Positions 1 to 7,188 of a DNA stretch of 37,305 nt are shown one piece after another. How positions within the stretch are numbered: position 1 is the first letter of the stretch; each line of letters opens with the position of its first letter. The DNA is taken from positions 1 to 37,305 of the forward strand of contig JASUSA010000033.1 in the NCBI GenBank assembly GCA_030446305.1, in the 5' to 3' direction. Under the pieces are notes generated by a model, which saw only the letters and a program-made list of their open reading frames with translations, did not search any database and was not told the DNA's origin. The translations under genes and the position numbers were made by a program. The DNA comes from Clostridiales bacterium. Lineage in GTDB: Bacteria > Bacillota > Clostridia > Peptostreptococcales > Acidaminobacteraceae.

Positions 1-27
1 TTCGTACTTTTCAATGGCTTGGTTCAT
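1..27 (-). CDS. Possible start of the next operon gene (partial)
   Basis: An ATG at 27 reading left is open to the window edge for nine codons (MNQAIEKYE). It is preceded by a weak purine-rich stretch (AAAGAG). In this position after pdhA one expects the E1 beta subunit, but nine residues are too few to recognise a family. The call rests on position only; the real start could lie outside the window. Confidence 0.25.
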
Positions 28-87
28 TGCGCTCTTTTTCCAAAATCATTTCTTTCATGATTTTTTCAAAATACTACTTGACTATTA

Positions 88-1170
88 TTAGCTGGTCTTT
101 TCGTAAAAGGCTTTGCGCGACTGATACTGTGCTTCCAAAATCGGCGTGCGTTCAGCATAAACGTAATCGAAAATGTCTTCAAGCGGCGTAAAACCTGATT
201 TTTCAACGGTTTCAAATGTTTGTTTCACACGGTCAGCCGTTTCGCGCACAAAAGCGTCTTCTTGCTCTTCTGACCAAAGCCCCTCGGCGACGAGGTATTT
301 ATACATTCTGTCAATTGGGTCCTTGCCGCGCCATGGATCAACTTCCATCTCTTCGCGATAAACAGTTGGATCATCCGATGTCGTATGGGCGCCCATGCGG
401 TAGGTATAGCATTCGATAAGCGTCGGCCCTTCACCTCGGCGCGCACGTTCAACCGCCTCAGACACCACTGCGTAGACAGCAAAAATATCATTGCCGTCCA
501 CAATGACGCCGGGCATGCCGTAAGCAAGTGCTTTGGCAGCCAAATTAGGCGCCTTTGTCTGCAGTGCACGGCGTGTTGAAATTGCAAATTGATTGTTTTG
601 TATAATAAAGACATTCGGCAGTGCATTTACCGCCGCAAAATTAAGCGCCTCATGGAAATCACCCTGACTCGTGCCGCCGTCGCCAACATAGCCCACGGCC
701 ACATCATCAAGTTTTCGATACTTAGCTGCATAGGCAAGCCCTGTGGCATGCTGAAGCTGTGATGCAATCGGCACAGAGACCGGTAGTATACGAATGTCTT
801 CTGACATTTTCATCCCCTCTTCATTGCCAAACCAATATAGGAAAATCTTATCGAGCGGCGCACCCTTCGTCAGCCAGACGCCCAGTTCTCGAAATGACGG
901 CGCCACCCAGTCCGTTTGTCTAAGTGCACTAGCGGAGCCCACTTGTGTTGCTTCCTGTCCCAAATTCGGCGCATAGGTCAACATACGACCCTGCCGCTGA
1001 TACTGGAGTGTTTTTTCATCAATGATACGGCTCTCACGCATTGTCTGATACATTTTGATCATTTTAGCTTCAGAAAGTGCCGGCATATTTGCCGTGTCGA
1101 CTATCTTTCCGGACGGATCCAAAATTTGAATCATATCATCCTTTAAAGGATCAAATTTTTCAATGAACAT
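88..1170 (-). CDS. pdhA: Pyruvate (2-oxoacid) dehydrogenase E1 component, alpha subunit
   Basis: This is the ThDP-binding alpha subunit of a heterotetrameric 2-oxoacid dehydrogenase E1. It decarboxylates pyruvate and passes the acyl group to lipoyl-E2 in the cytoplasm. The ThDP/Mg motif is clear at about residues 164-194 (GDGGTSQGDFHEA ending in NN). The loop with RMGAHTTSDDPTVYR and the full length (360 aa) match the family. Two tandem ATGs exist; the second is chosen because it gives a 6-nt spacing to GGAGG, against 3 nt for the first. It overlaps the lplA stop as TGATG, so the two are translationally coupled. Lipoate ligase next door supports a lipoyl-dependent complex. A branched-chain or acetoin dehydrogenase E1 alpha is possible, since sequence alone does not separate these well. 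Confidence 0.9.
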   Translation of the reverse strand: MFIEKFDPLKDDMIQILDPSGKIVDTANMPALSEAKMIKMYQTMRESRIIDEKTLQYQRQGRMLTYAPNLGQEATQVGSASALRQTDWVAPSFRELGVWLTKGAPLDKIFLYWFGNEEGMKMSEDIRILPVSVPIASQLQHATGLAYAAKYRKLDDVAVGYVGDGGTSQGDFHEALNFAAVNALPNVFIIQNNQFAISTRRALQTKAPNLAAKALAYGMPGVIVDGNDIFAVYAVVSEAVERARRGEGPTLIECYTYRMGAHTTSDDPTVYREEMEVDPWRGKDPIDRMYKYLVAEGLWSEEQEDAFVRETADRVKQTFETVEKSGFTPLEDIFDYVYAERTPILEAQYQSRKAFYEKTS

Positions 1171-2027
1171 CATTGTCCTCCTTCAACTCTAACCCCGGGA
1201 AGGGGTGGTTTCGCAGTGTTGCCAAATATTTTTGTGACAACGCCGCCCTCGATTAAAGCATATGAGGAAGCATCAAAATAGTAAGTAAAATTAGGGGTTT
1301 CACCATAAGCCCAATCCCACGAAGTCAATTTTTGAATGACTTTTTGGTAATCGACATGCAGAGATGTCGGCAGGATTGACATCGGCGCTCCAATGATCGT
1401 CGCTGCTTTGGGATACATCCTCAAATAAGTTTCTTGTATCGCTTTCATAACGCGTTGAATGGTAATGGCACTCGAAACGGCACTGAGTTTCGTGACAGCA
1501 CTCAGCTTCGACGGAATGCCCTTTGCCTCAATAGGGTATGCTAAAGGCTTTAAGTAACGCCAAATAGCCGCTTCATCTGTATCGACCAGCATGGTTCCAT
1601 GGTGCAGTTTTCGATTGCCCCTTATAAAAAACGCATTGCCCGATACTTTCATGCCATTTAAATTCATATCGCCGCGTTCATTGCGCATCAGCGCAATACC
1701 AAGTGTTCTAACGGCTTCAATGATGAGTTCAAAGTGAGTGTCTAAATGATAATCCCGTGCTGATTCGATAAAAGTAAAATTCAGATTGCCCTGATCATGG
1801 TAAACGGCTCCGCCGCCAGATAAACGCCTTATCAGCGGAATACCGTCAGTCAGCAGATTTTCAAGATGTACTTCACGCCATGGATTTTGATTGCGACCAA
1901 TGATCACACTTGGTGCATTGACCCATAAAATCAAGATCGATTCTTCAGGCGGAAGTCCAAAAAAGAACGCCTCTTCCAAGGCAAAATTCTGTATGGGATT
2001 ATGTTGCGTCGAAATATAAAGCGTCAT
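1170..2027 (-). CDS. lplA: Lipoate-protein ligase A family protein
   Basis: This enzyme activates lipoate with ATP and transfers it to the lipoyl domains of E2 or GcvH. The family core is visible: RRLSGGGAVYHDQGNLNFTF near residues 69-88, then KVSGNAFF and LHHGTMLVDTD, which form the lipoyl-AMP pocket. Length is about 285 aa, shorter than E. coli LplA (about 338 aa), so the C-terminal accessory domain is reduced. The second of two tandem ATGs is chosen because GGAGG lies 5 nt upstream of it but only 2 nt from the first. It is the first gene of the operon and overlaps pdhA by one base. Expression with PDH makes physiological sense, because E2 is inactive until lipoylated. An octanoyltransferase (LipM/LipL) is the main alternative. 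Confidence 0.85.
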   Translation of the reverse strand: MTLYISTQHNPIQNFALEEAFFFGLPPEESILILWVNAPSVIIGRNQNPWREVHLENLLTDGIPLIRRLSGGGAVYHDQGNLNFTFIESARDYHLDTHFELIIEAVRTLGIALMRNERGDMNLNGMKVSGNAFFIRGNRKLHHGTMLVDTDEAAIWRYLKPLAYPIEAKGIPSKLSAVTKLSAVSSAITIQRVMKAIQETYLRMYPKAATIIGAPMSILPTSLHVDYQKVIQKLTSWDWAYGETPNFTYYFDASSYALIEGGVVTKIFGNTAKPPLPGVRVEGGQ

Positions 2028-2049
2028 CATATCCTCCTTGGCTTTTATG

Positions 2050-2096
2050 TATATACCCGAAGCAAGGAAAATTAATTCAATTGATAATTATTTTCA
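2050..2096 (-). promoter_or_regulatory. Candidate promoter with Fur-box-like palindrome upstream of lplA-pdhA
   Basis: Positions 2082-2096 read TGATAATTATTTTCA on the plus strand. This matches the 7-1-7 Fur consensus TGATAAT-N-ATTATCA at 13 of 14 defined positions. On the minus strand it directly abuts a possible -35 (TTGAAT, 2080-2075), followed by an 18-19 nt spacer and a TATATA-type -10 at 2055-2050. A bound repressor would block this promoter. AT-rich DNA produces such matches by chance, so this is a prediction. Confidence 0.4.
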
Positions 2097-2189
2097 TTTG
2101 TAAATTATTTTTAACACCTTCCTATTGATTTCATTTTTTGTACAATTTCCTTAAGCCGTCACTGCGTGCTTTCACACGTTTCGGCACAC

Positions 2190-2238
2190 AAAAAAACCGC
2201 TTTCAAATCTGATGAAATCACCAGCGATCAAGCGGTTT
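2190..2238 (-). terminator. Intrinsic terminator of the dioxygenase gene
   Basis: On the minus strand, AAACCGCTT (2238-2230) pairs perfectly with AAGCGGTTT (2202-2194). The stem ends in a run of seven T (2196-2190). The 27-nt loop can itself fold (CTGGTGA with TCATCAG). It lies about 60 nt after the stop codon at 2301 and separates that gene from lplA. Confidence 0.8.
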
Positions 2239-2300
2239 GTCCTGCACTATACAATTCTTGACTTTGCTAAACAAAGCGTCAAATTTTTTCAAGCTTGGGT

Positions 2301-3071
2301 TTATGCCTTGTCTTTAAAAATATAACTTGTCATGGAAAGACTTCCCATCACGCGCGCTTCATTAAAGACTTCTACAGTATCACTTGCCCGTGCAGCACCG
2401 AGGCAATAAAGCAACGGGTCATAATGATCTGTCGTTGGTACCGCCAATTCGGCAATATCCCCCAATTGACGATAATTCAAACATTTATCATAGTCACCGG
2501 CGACAATGGCATCACGAATTTTCAAATCAAATGCATCTGCCCAGTCTTCACCGTCAGCCTTATGAAAATTAACTTTTCTAAGGTTGTGGACAATGTTGCC
2601 GCTGCCCATAATAAGATAGCCTTCATCCCTCAATGCGGATAATTTTCGGCCAATTTCAAAATGAGCTTCCGGTGCTTTCAGCGCATCCACACTGAGTTGA
2701 ACCACCGGTACATCGCGCTTTGGAAACATGTGAACAAGAACGGACCACGCACCGTGATCAATGCCCCAGCTATTGTTAATATCTACCGTACCGCCCAGAC
2801 ATTCACGAATTCGATTGGTCAATGCAATGTCGCCATTGACTTGATAATTCACTTCATAAAGCGGTTTGGGAAAACCATACATGTCATTAATAACTTTCGG
2901 CTGCTTTTCGTCTTGCGTCCAAGTTCCCTTGGTAAACCAGTGTGCCGACACCATTAGTATTGCTTTTGGTCTAATTGCTTCACCCAATGTTCGCCATGAT
3001 GCGGTAAATGTATTTTGCTCTATTGCATTCATTGGCGTACCATGCCCAACAAAAATTACTGCTTGCTTCAT
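2301..3071 (-). CDS. LigB/DODA-type extradiol dioxygenase (YgiD-like)
   Basis: This belongs to the class III extradiol ring-cleavage dioxygenase superfamily, DODA branch, whose E. coli member YgiD cleaves 4,5-DOPA. The metal-binding histidines are visible: H10 in VGHGTP, H44 in SAHW, H106 in GIDHGAW and H216 in TTDHYDPL. Length 256 aa is normal. The start at 3071 is chosen over an upstream in-frame codon because GGAGG lies 5 nt before it and the conserved N-terminus (MKQAVIFVGHGTPMNA) begins there. It is a single gene with its own terminator downstream and the HD-GYP gene upstream. The true substrate is unknown, and an oxygen-using enzyme in a probable anaerobe is a little unexpected. Confidence 0.85.
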   Translation of the reverse strand: MKQAVIFVGHGTPMNAIEQNTFTASWRTLGEAIRPKAILMVSAHWFTKGTWTQDEKQPKVINDMYGFPKPLYEVNYQVNGDIALTNRIRECLGGTVDINNSWGIDHGAWSVLVHMFPKRDVPVVQLSVDALKAPEAHFEIGRKLSALRDEGYLIMGSGNIVHNLRKVNFHKADGEDWADAFDLKIRDAIVAGDYDKCLNYRQLGDIAELAVPTTDHYDPLLYCLGAARASDTVEVFNEARVMGSLSMTSYIFKDKA

Positions 3072-3148
3072 AAATACCTCCATGTTGCTGTCTAGCATTC
3101 TGATTATTTCATTTGACACTGCTTATTCATTCATATCCCATTTTGGCA

Positions 3149-4345
3149 TTATGAAACATTTGTCTTTTTAACGCCGATCACCGTGCCAACATCCACGTTT
3201 TGTGGATCAAAAAATTCTTTTTCCGGTATGCGTGTAAAAAAGCTGTTGAAATCGGCAACATCCCACGTATCCACGATAAAGACCGTGTGACATTCTTCAA
3301 GGTTGATTTCTGACACTTCCAGTTGCCCCGTCTTAAGACAGAATTCAATGAGTTTAACTTTCGGTCTAGAAGGACTGTGGATGCGATAGGCAGAAACGAT
3401 CCCCACGCGCCCGTCTGAAAGCAAGACCCCCTGTCCCGGCGGGAATATACAGACCGTACTGGTCATTCTGCGATAGACATTGGCATCTATTTTATAGACA
3501 GCATCCCGCATCAGCACTTCAAGCGCCAAATGGACGGGCATGCGTTTTCGATAGCTTCGATTGGCTGTCATGGCGTCAAACATATCGCAAAGCGTGACAA
3601 TGCGAACGTATTCAGGGATCTCCATTTTCTTCAAACCAAGGGGATACCCGCTGCCATCAAGCTTCTCATGATGCAGTCGTACGATTTGCTTGACACTGTA
3701 CGGGATCACATCATTGTCTTTAATGAGTTCATAACCGTATTCCGAATGTTTCATCATCTCTTCCTTTTCAGAATCGGTTAATGGCGACGGCTTTTGAATC
3801 AAACCATATTTCACATTGGCTTTTCCAATATCGTGAAGCAAACTTCCAAGTGCGATATCGCGGATCTCCGAATCACTGTAGCCCATGGCATTGGCCGTCA
3901 TAATACTCAAAATACAAACATTGACACTGTGCCGATAAGTATAATCATCGGATTCCATCAGATTGGTAACCGTGTACAGCAAGTCTTCTGAACGCATTAA
4001 AACCGACATGAGATCCGAAATCACCTCACTGACAAGCGCTAATTGGTCATCTGGAATATTGGCTTTAATACCGCCGACATCACTTTTCATAACGGATTCA
4101 AAAACATTTTGGACAGCATGAATAGAGGCCTGCATTTTATCTTCTTCAATCAATGGTGTTGATTGAATAGATGCAACAACATCCTCAACGGCTACCCCAA
4201 AATTTATGTCATGCTTCTTTAGTTTTGAGGCGATTTCATCATTAATAATCGTACCCCTGCTTACCAATAAGCTGCCATCACGATTAAAAATATCTTCTTT
4301 AACCTCATTGCCAGGCTCAAGCTCATCTGATTTCATTAACGTCAT
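3149..4345 (-). CDS. HD-GYP domain protein, likely c-di-GMP phosphodiesterase
   Basis: The protein has an N-terminal region of about 130 residues of the kind often found in front of HD-GYP domains, then an HD-GYP domain with intact signatures: the HD pair at about 171-172 (LLHDIGKA) and HHEKLDGSGYP at about 225-235. A further 100-residue extension follows. The family hydrolyses cyclic di-GMP. No membrane segment is seen, so it is cytoplasmic. The open frame begins with GTG at 4360, but the ATG at 4345 is preferred because AGGTGGAG lies 9 nt upstream of it. It is apparently monocistronic; a TATAAT lies at 4426-4421 without a good -35 element. Assignment to the family is secure; cyclic dinucleotide specificity is inferred. 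Confidence 0.87.
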   Translation of the reverse strand: MTLMKSDELEPGNEVKEDIFNRDGSLLVSRGTIINDEIASKLKKHDINFGVAVEDVVASIQSTPLIEEDKMQASIHAVQNVFESVMKSDVGGIKANIPDDQLALVSEVISDLMSVLMRSEDLLYTVTNLMESDDYTYRHSVNVCILSIMTANAMGYSDSEIRDIALGSLLHDIGKANVKYGLIQKPSPLTDSEKEEMMKHSEYGYELIKDNDVIPYSVKQIVRLHHEKLDGSGYPLGLKKMEIPEYVRIVTLCDMFDAMTANRSYRKRMPVHLALEVLMRDAVYKIDANVYRRMTSTVCIFPPGQGVLLSDGRVGIVSAYRIHSPSRPKVKLIEFCLKTGQLEVSEINLEECHTVFIVDTWDVADFNSFFTRIPEKEFFDPQNVDVGTVIGVKKTNVS

Positions 4346-4467
4346 GTACGCGTGCTCCACCTCTTAGTGTAATAAGATTGCCATGCTTGTTATGACTCTG
4401 TACCTCATTAACTTTTATTCATTATAATGGTATTTATCGGCACATTCTGCAAAAAACTTTACAACAT

Positions 4468-5280
4468 TTATAAAAACCAGATTGGTTCCTTGCGTCTGTC
4501 ATAGGTTTTCTCCAAATCAATGCGATGTTCTTCAAAATAAGGATCTCTAAATGTAATCGCATTCGTTGGGCAGCTTTTCACGCAGCCACAGCATTTGATA
4601 CAGGCGCCTGTCACTTCGGCATGTGCCGTGACGGTCAAAGCGGCCATTGGACAGATAGCTTCACATAAACCGCAGGCAGTACACAGCGCTTCGTCAATAA
4701 CCGGTTTAATCCCCTTAAACGGCATTGGTTCTCCTGCTGCATTCCGTGGTCGATAATAAGGGCGAACCGGCAGTTCGCCTGCCACACTTTCAATGACAAG
4801 CGGGGCATTTCCCTTCTCAAGGAGCGCATTGACAAAGGCATCTACTGCTTCGAAGTCTTTTTGATCCGGCCTGCCGGCTGCAAGTGTTTCTGAAAAAGAG
4901 TGCTGCCCAATAAAAGCGCCGGCTGCCATAACGTGAAAACCTCTGCGCCTGAGTAAATCTGATAATTCAATGAGCGCGTCGTCAAAATGCCGGTTGCCGT
5001 AAGTTACAATCGCAATTGCTTTTGCACCATTTCCGGTCATCGCTTCCAAAAAAGGCAAGAGTATATTTGGCACACGTCCCGCATAGACCGGCACGCCTAT
5101 AACAAGGTAATCCGATTCATCAAACACCAGTTCATCCGCACGACATTTTTTTGCTGTCATATCAATCTTAAAAATATGATCAAATAATTCCGGCTGCCGA
5201 CTGGCCAGCCGTTCTGCTATACCGTACGTAATGTGTTCTGTTCGATGAGTTGGACTAAAATAGACACATTTTAACTGCAT
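4468..5280 (-). CDS. EFR1-type flavodoxin/4Fe-4S ferredoxin fusion protein
   Basis: An N-terminal flavodoxin-like domain (about residues 1-150, opening MQLKCVYFSPTHRTEHI) is fused to a C-terminal two-cluster ferredoxin domain. The latter has two CxxCxxCxxxCP motifs, CTACGLCEAICP and CIKCCGCVKSCP. This matches the EFR1 family, common in Clostridia, thought to carry electrons between FMN and Fe-S centres; its partners are not known. Start at 5280: GGAGG sits 8 nt upstream, while the longer frame begins with a GTG that overlaps that site. A good promoter lies upstream (5325-5353). No partner gene is adjacent. Confidence 0.87.
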   Translation of the reverse strand: MQLKCVYFSPTHRTEHITYGIAERLASRQPELFDHIFKIDMTAKKCRADELVFDESDYLVIGVPVYAGRVPNILLPFLEAMTGNGAKAIAIVTYGNRHFDDALIELSDLLRRRGFHVMAAGAFIGQHSFSETLAAGRPDQKDFEAVDAFVNALLEKGNAPLVIESVAGELPVRPYYRPRNAAGEPMPFKGIKPVIDEALCTACGLCEAICPMAALTVTAHAEVTGACIKCCGCVKSCPTNAITFRDPYFEEHRIDLEKTYDRRKEPIWFL

Positions 5281-5324
5281 ATGGTATTTCCTCCCCACAA
5301 TATCCCCAAGGCACCGTTACTTTT

Positions 5325-5353
5325 ATGATACCTCATATAAACGACTTTGACAA
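5325..5353 (-). promoter_or_regulatory. Sigma-70-type promoter of the EFR1 gene
   Basis: On the minus strand, TTGTCA (5353-5348), a 17-nt spacer and TATCAT (5330-5325) lie 45 nt upstream of the start codon at 5280. Both boxes match 5 of 6 consensus positions with ideal spacing. Confidence 0.65.
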
Positions 5354-5420
5354 TTGAAGCCACTGAGGAAATTGTAAACCGCCTTATTTTGCATCACTTT
5401 TTCAAAGATTATAATTTTGA

Positions 5421-5426
5421 TATAAT
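5421..5426 (+). promoter_or_regulatory. Possible -10 element for ung
   Basis: A perfect TATAAT on the plus strand, about 150 nt before the ung start. The -35 region (T-rich) is not convincing. The resulting leader of about 140 nt has no recognisable structure. Confidence 0.4.
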
Positions 5427-5573
5427 ATAGGAAAATTGCATCACTGCCTTTTGGTGAACCTTCACTTCAATATGTTGAATTTTCGTACATTGAAAACAGT
5501 GCCTATTGTTATGAAAGCATTATCATTTAAAGGATGCCATTTTCTCATGAAAAACGACAGGAGGCAAAAGCAA

Positions 5574-6257
5574 ATGCCCATATTAAACAATCATTGGCAA
5601 AATGAACTCGAAACGGAATTTTCAAAACCATATTATCAAAAGCTCAGTGCTTTTTTAGCAAATGAATATAAGACGGAGACAATCTATCCCAACGCCGACG
5701 ATATCTTTAACGCCCTTAACTTTACAGACTATCCAGACGTTAAAGCGGTCATTTTAGGTCAAGATCCTTATCACGGCGAAGGCCAGGCACACGGTCTTAG
5801 CTTTTCCGTTAAACCCGGTATTCAGCTGCCACCTTCGCTACAGAATATCTTCAAAGAGATGACTGATGATCTGGGCGCGCCCATGCCTTCACACGGGTAT
5901 CTAAAACAATGGGCTGAGGAAGGCGTCCTTCTGCTTAACACCGTACTCACCGTGCGCGCCGGACAGGCAAATTCACATCAGAAAAAAGGCTGGGAAACCT
6001 TTACCGATGCTGTTATCGACTGTCTTAGCAAGCGTGAGGATCCCGTCGTGTTTATCTTGTGGGGCAATAACGCGCGAAGCAAACAAAAGCGCATCGCCTC
6101 ACATCACATGATTATTGAATCGCCTCATCCAAGTCCATTGTCATCCTACCGCGGCTTTTTTGGCAGCAAACCGTTTTCAAAAACCAATGCATACCTCGAA
6201 TCCATTGGCAAAAAACCAATCAATTGGACACTTGAGGAACTTGTATCATCTAAATAG
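5574..6257 (+). CDS. ung: Uracil-DNA glycosylase, family 1
   Basis: Ung removes uracil from DNA in base-excision repair. The catalytic water-activating motif GQDPYHGEGQAHGLSFSV is present, with the Asp and the Tyr that excludes thymine. The middle motif LLLNTVLTVRAGQANSH and the DNA-intercalation motif HPSPLS are also present. The protein is 227 aa, the usual length. The frame is open further upstream (TTG at 5436), but AGGAGG at 5559-5564, 9 nt before ATG 5574, fixes the start. It is the only plus-strand gene in the window, flanked by convergent and divergent neighbours, so it is transcribed alone. Confidence 0.96.
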   Translation: MPILNNHWQNELETEFSKPYYQKLSAFLANEYKTETIYPNADDIFNALNFTDYPDVKAVILGQDPYHGEGQAHGLSFSVKPGIQLPPSLQNIFKEMTDDLGAPMPSHGYLKQWAEEGVLLLNTVLTVRAGQANSHQKKGWETFTDAVIDCLSKREDPVVFILWGNNARSKQKRIASHHMIIESPHPSPLSSYRGFFGSKPFSKTNAYLESIGKKPINWTLEELVSSK

Positions 6258-6277
6258 CTATCTATTCTAAAACAATA

Positions 6278-6322
6278 AACCCTATTGACACGTCACGATT
6301 GAAGTAACCTGTCTATAGGGTT
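6278..6322. terminator. Bidirectional terminator between ung and the response regulator
   Basis: AACCCTATTGACA (6278-6290) pairs with TGTCTATAGGGTT (6310-6322) with one mismatch and a 19-nt loop. On the plus strand the stem is followed by CATTTTAT, on the minus strand by TATTGTTTT. It sits between two convergent genes and can serve both. Confidence 0.7.
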
Positions 6323-6416
6323 CATTTTATGCCTGGCAATACGTATATACAGTTTCTAAACAGCTTTTTAAACCGCTTTCAAATCACCTCTAAATAGCGT
6401 TTACAGCATTATTGTC

Positions 6417-7187
6417 TTAAATTTCCAGCATCAGTTTGATCCGATCTTCATCTTTTTCACTGTTACACGAAAGACTCAGCCAAATGGCATGGTAGGATGT
6501 GGTCGTCATAACAATCTGACGTATGTCATCTTTGAGCTTTTGATAGTACGTCTCGCGAAGATAATCCACGATGCGTCTGTTTTCTTCTGTTTCCAGCAGT
6601 GTACTCTCAAGCAGCGTCCGCGATTCGCTGAGGGTAATTTCGACGATATTGGCATTAAACTGACAAATAACGCGTTTTGGCCCCTTTCCGGAAGACTGTT
6701 TAACCAATTTAGCAGTATCTGCCTCTATTTTACGTTCATATTGCTGAATCTGCGATGCGCTCATCGCTCCAAAAACCTTCATTTTATCTTTTTTACCAAG
6801 TTTATCACTTACCGTTTCCAGTGCAGCGACCAGCACGTTTACATCAATTGGCTTTAGCAGGTAGCGCTCAATGCCAACTTCAATGGATTCTTGCATAAGT
6901 GCAACATCACTGATCGCAGTGGTAATAATAATCGGAACATCTGAGTCCAGTTTTCGAATGGCCTTTGCCATATCCAAACCACCCATATTCGGCATTTTTA
7001 AATCAGTAATAATGAGATCGACGCACTCGCGCTGAAAAATCGAGATCCCTTCAGCGCCGTCTTCGGCAAGATAAAGTTTACCAACTCTTCTTTTTAAAAA
7101 TGTAGCAATTTCTTCTCTTAAATACAGTTCATCTTCAACATAGAGCACACTTAGATGACTGTAACCCCTTTCATCTGTCATGTTCAT
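6417..7187 (-). CDS. Response regulator with DUF2294/MpsC-like output domain
   Basis: Residues 10-130 form a receiver domain: acidic pair in YVEDE, phospho-acceptor Asp62 in LIITDLKMP, and Lys112 in LLKP. A linker (about 130-155) leads to a C-terminal domain (about 155-256) that resembles DUF2294/MpsC by pattern: a KGPKRVICQFNANIVEITL strand followed by ESTLLETEENRRIVDYLR and a closing YHAIWLSLSC strand. No DNA-binding helix-turn-helix is seen, so output is probably not direct transcription. The gene follows the kinase after one intergenic base (stop TAA, then C, then ATG) and has GGGGAG 6 nt before the start, so the pair is co-expressed. The receiver call is firm; the output-domain call was made by eye. 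Confidence 0.82.
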   Translation of the reverse strand: MNMTDERGYSHLSVLYVEDELYLREEIATFLKRRVGKLYLAEDGAEGISIFQRECVDLIITDLKMPNMGGLDMAKAIRKLDSDVPIIITTAISDVALMQESIEVGIERYLLKPIDVNVLVAALETVSDKLGKKDKMKVFGAMSASQIQQYERKIEADTAKLVKQSSGKGPKRVICQFNANIVEITLSESRTLLESTLLETEENRRIVDYLRETYYQKLKDDIRQIVMTTTSYHAIWLSLSCNSEKDEDRIKLMLEI

Positions 7188-7188
7188 G

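Noticed and set aside
2255-2292. Plus-strand hairpin with T-run (TTGACTTTG ... GTCAA then ATTTTTT)
   Set aside because: No plus-strand gene ends nearby and the stem has unpaired bases; probably chance or part of the minus-strand 3' end.
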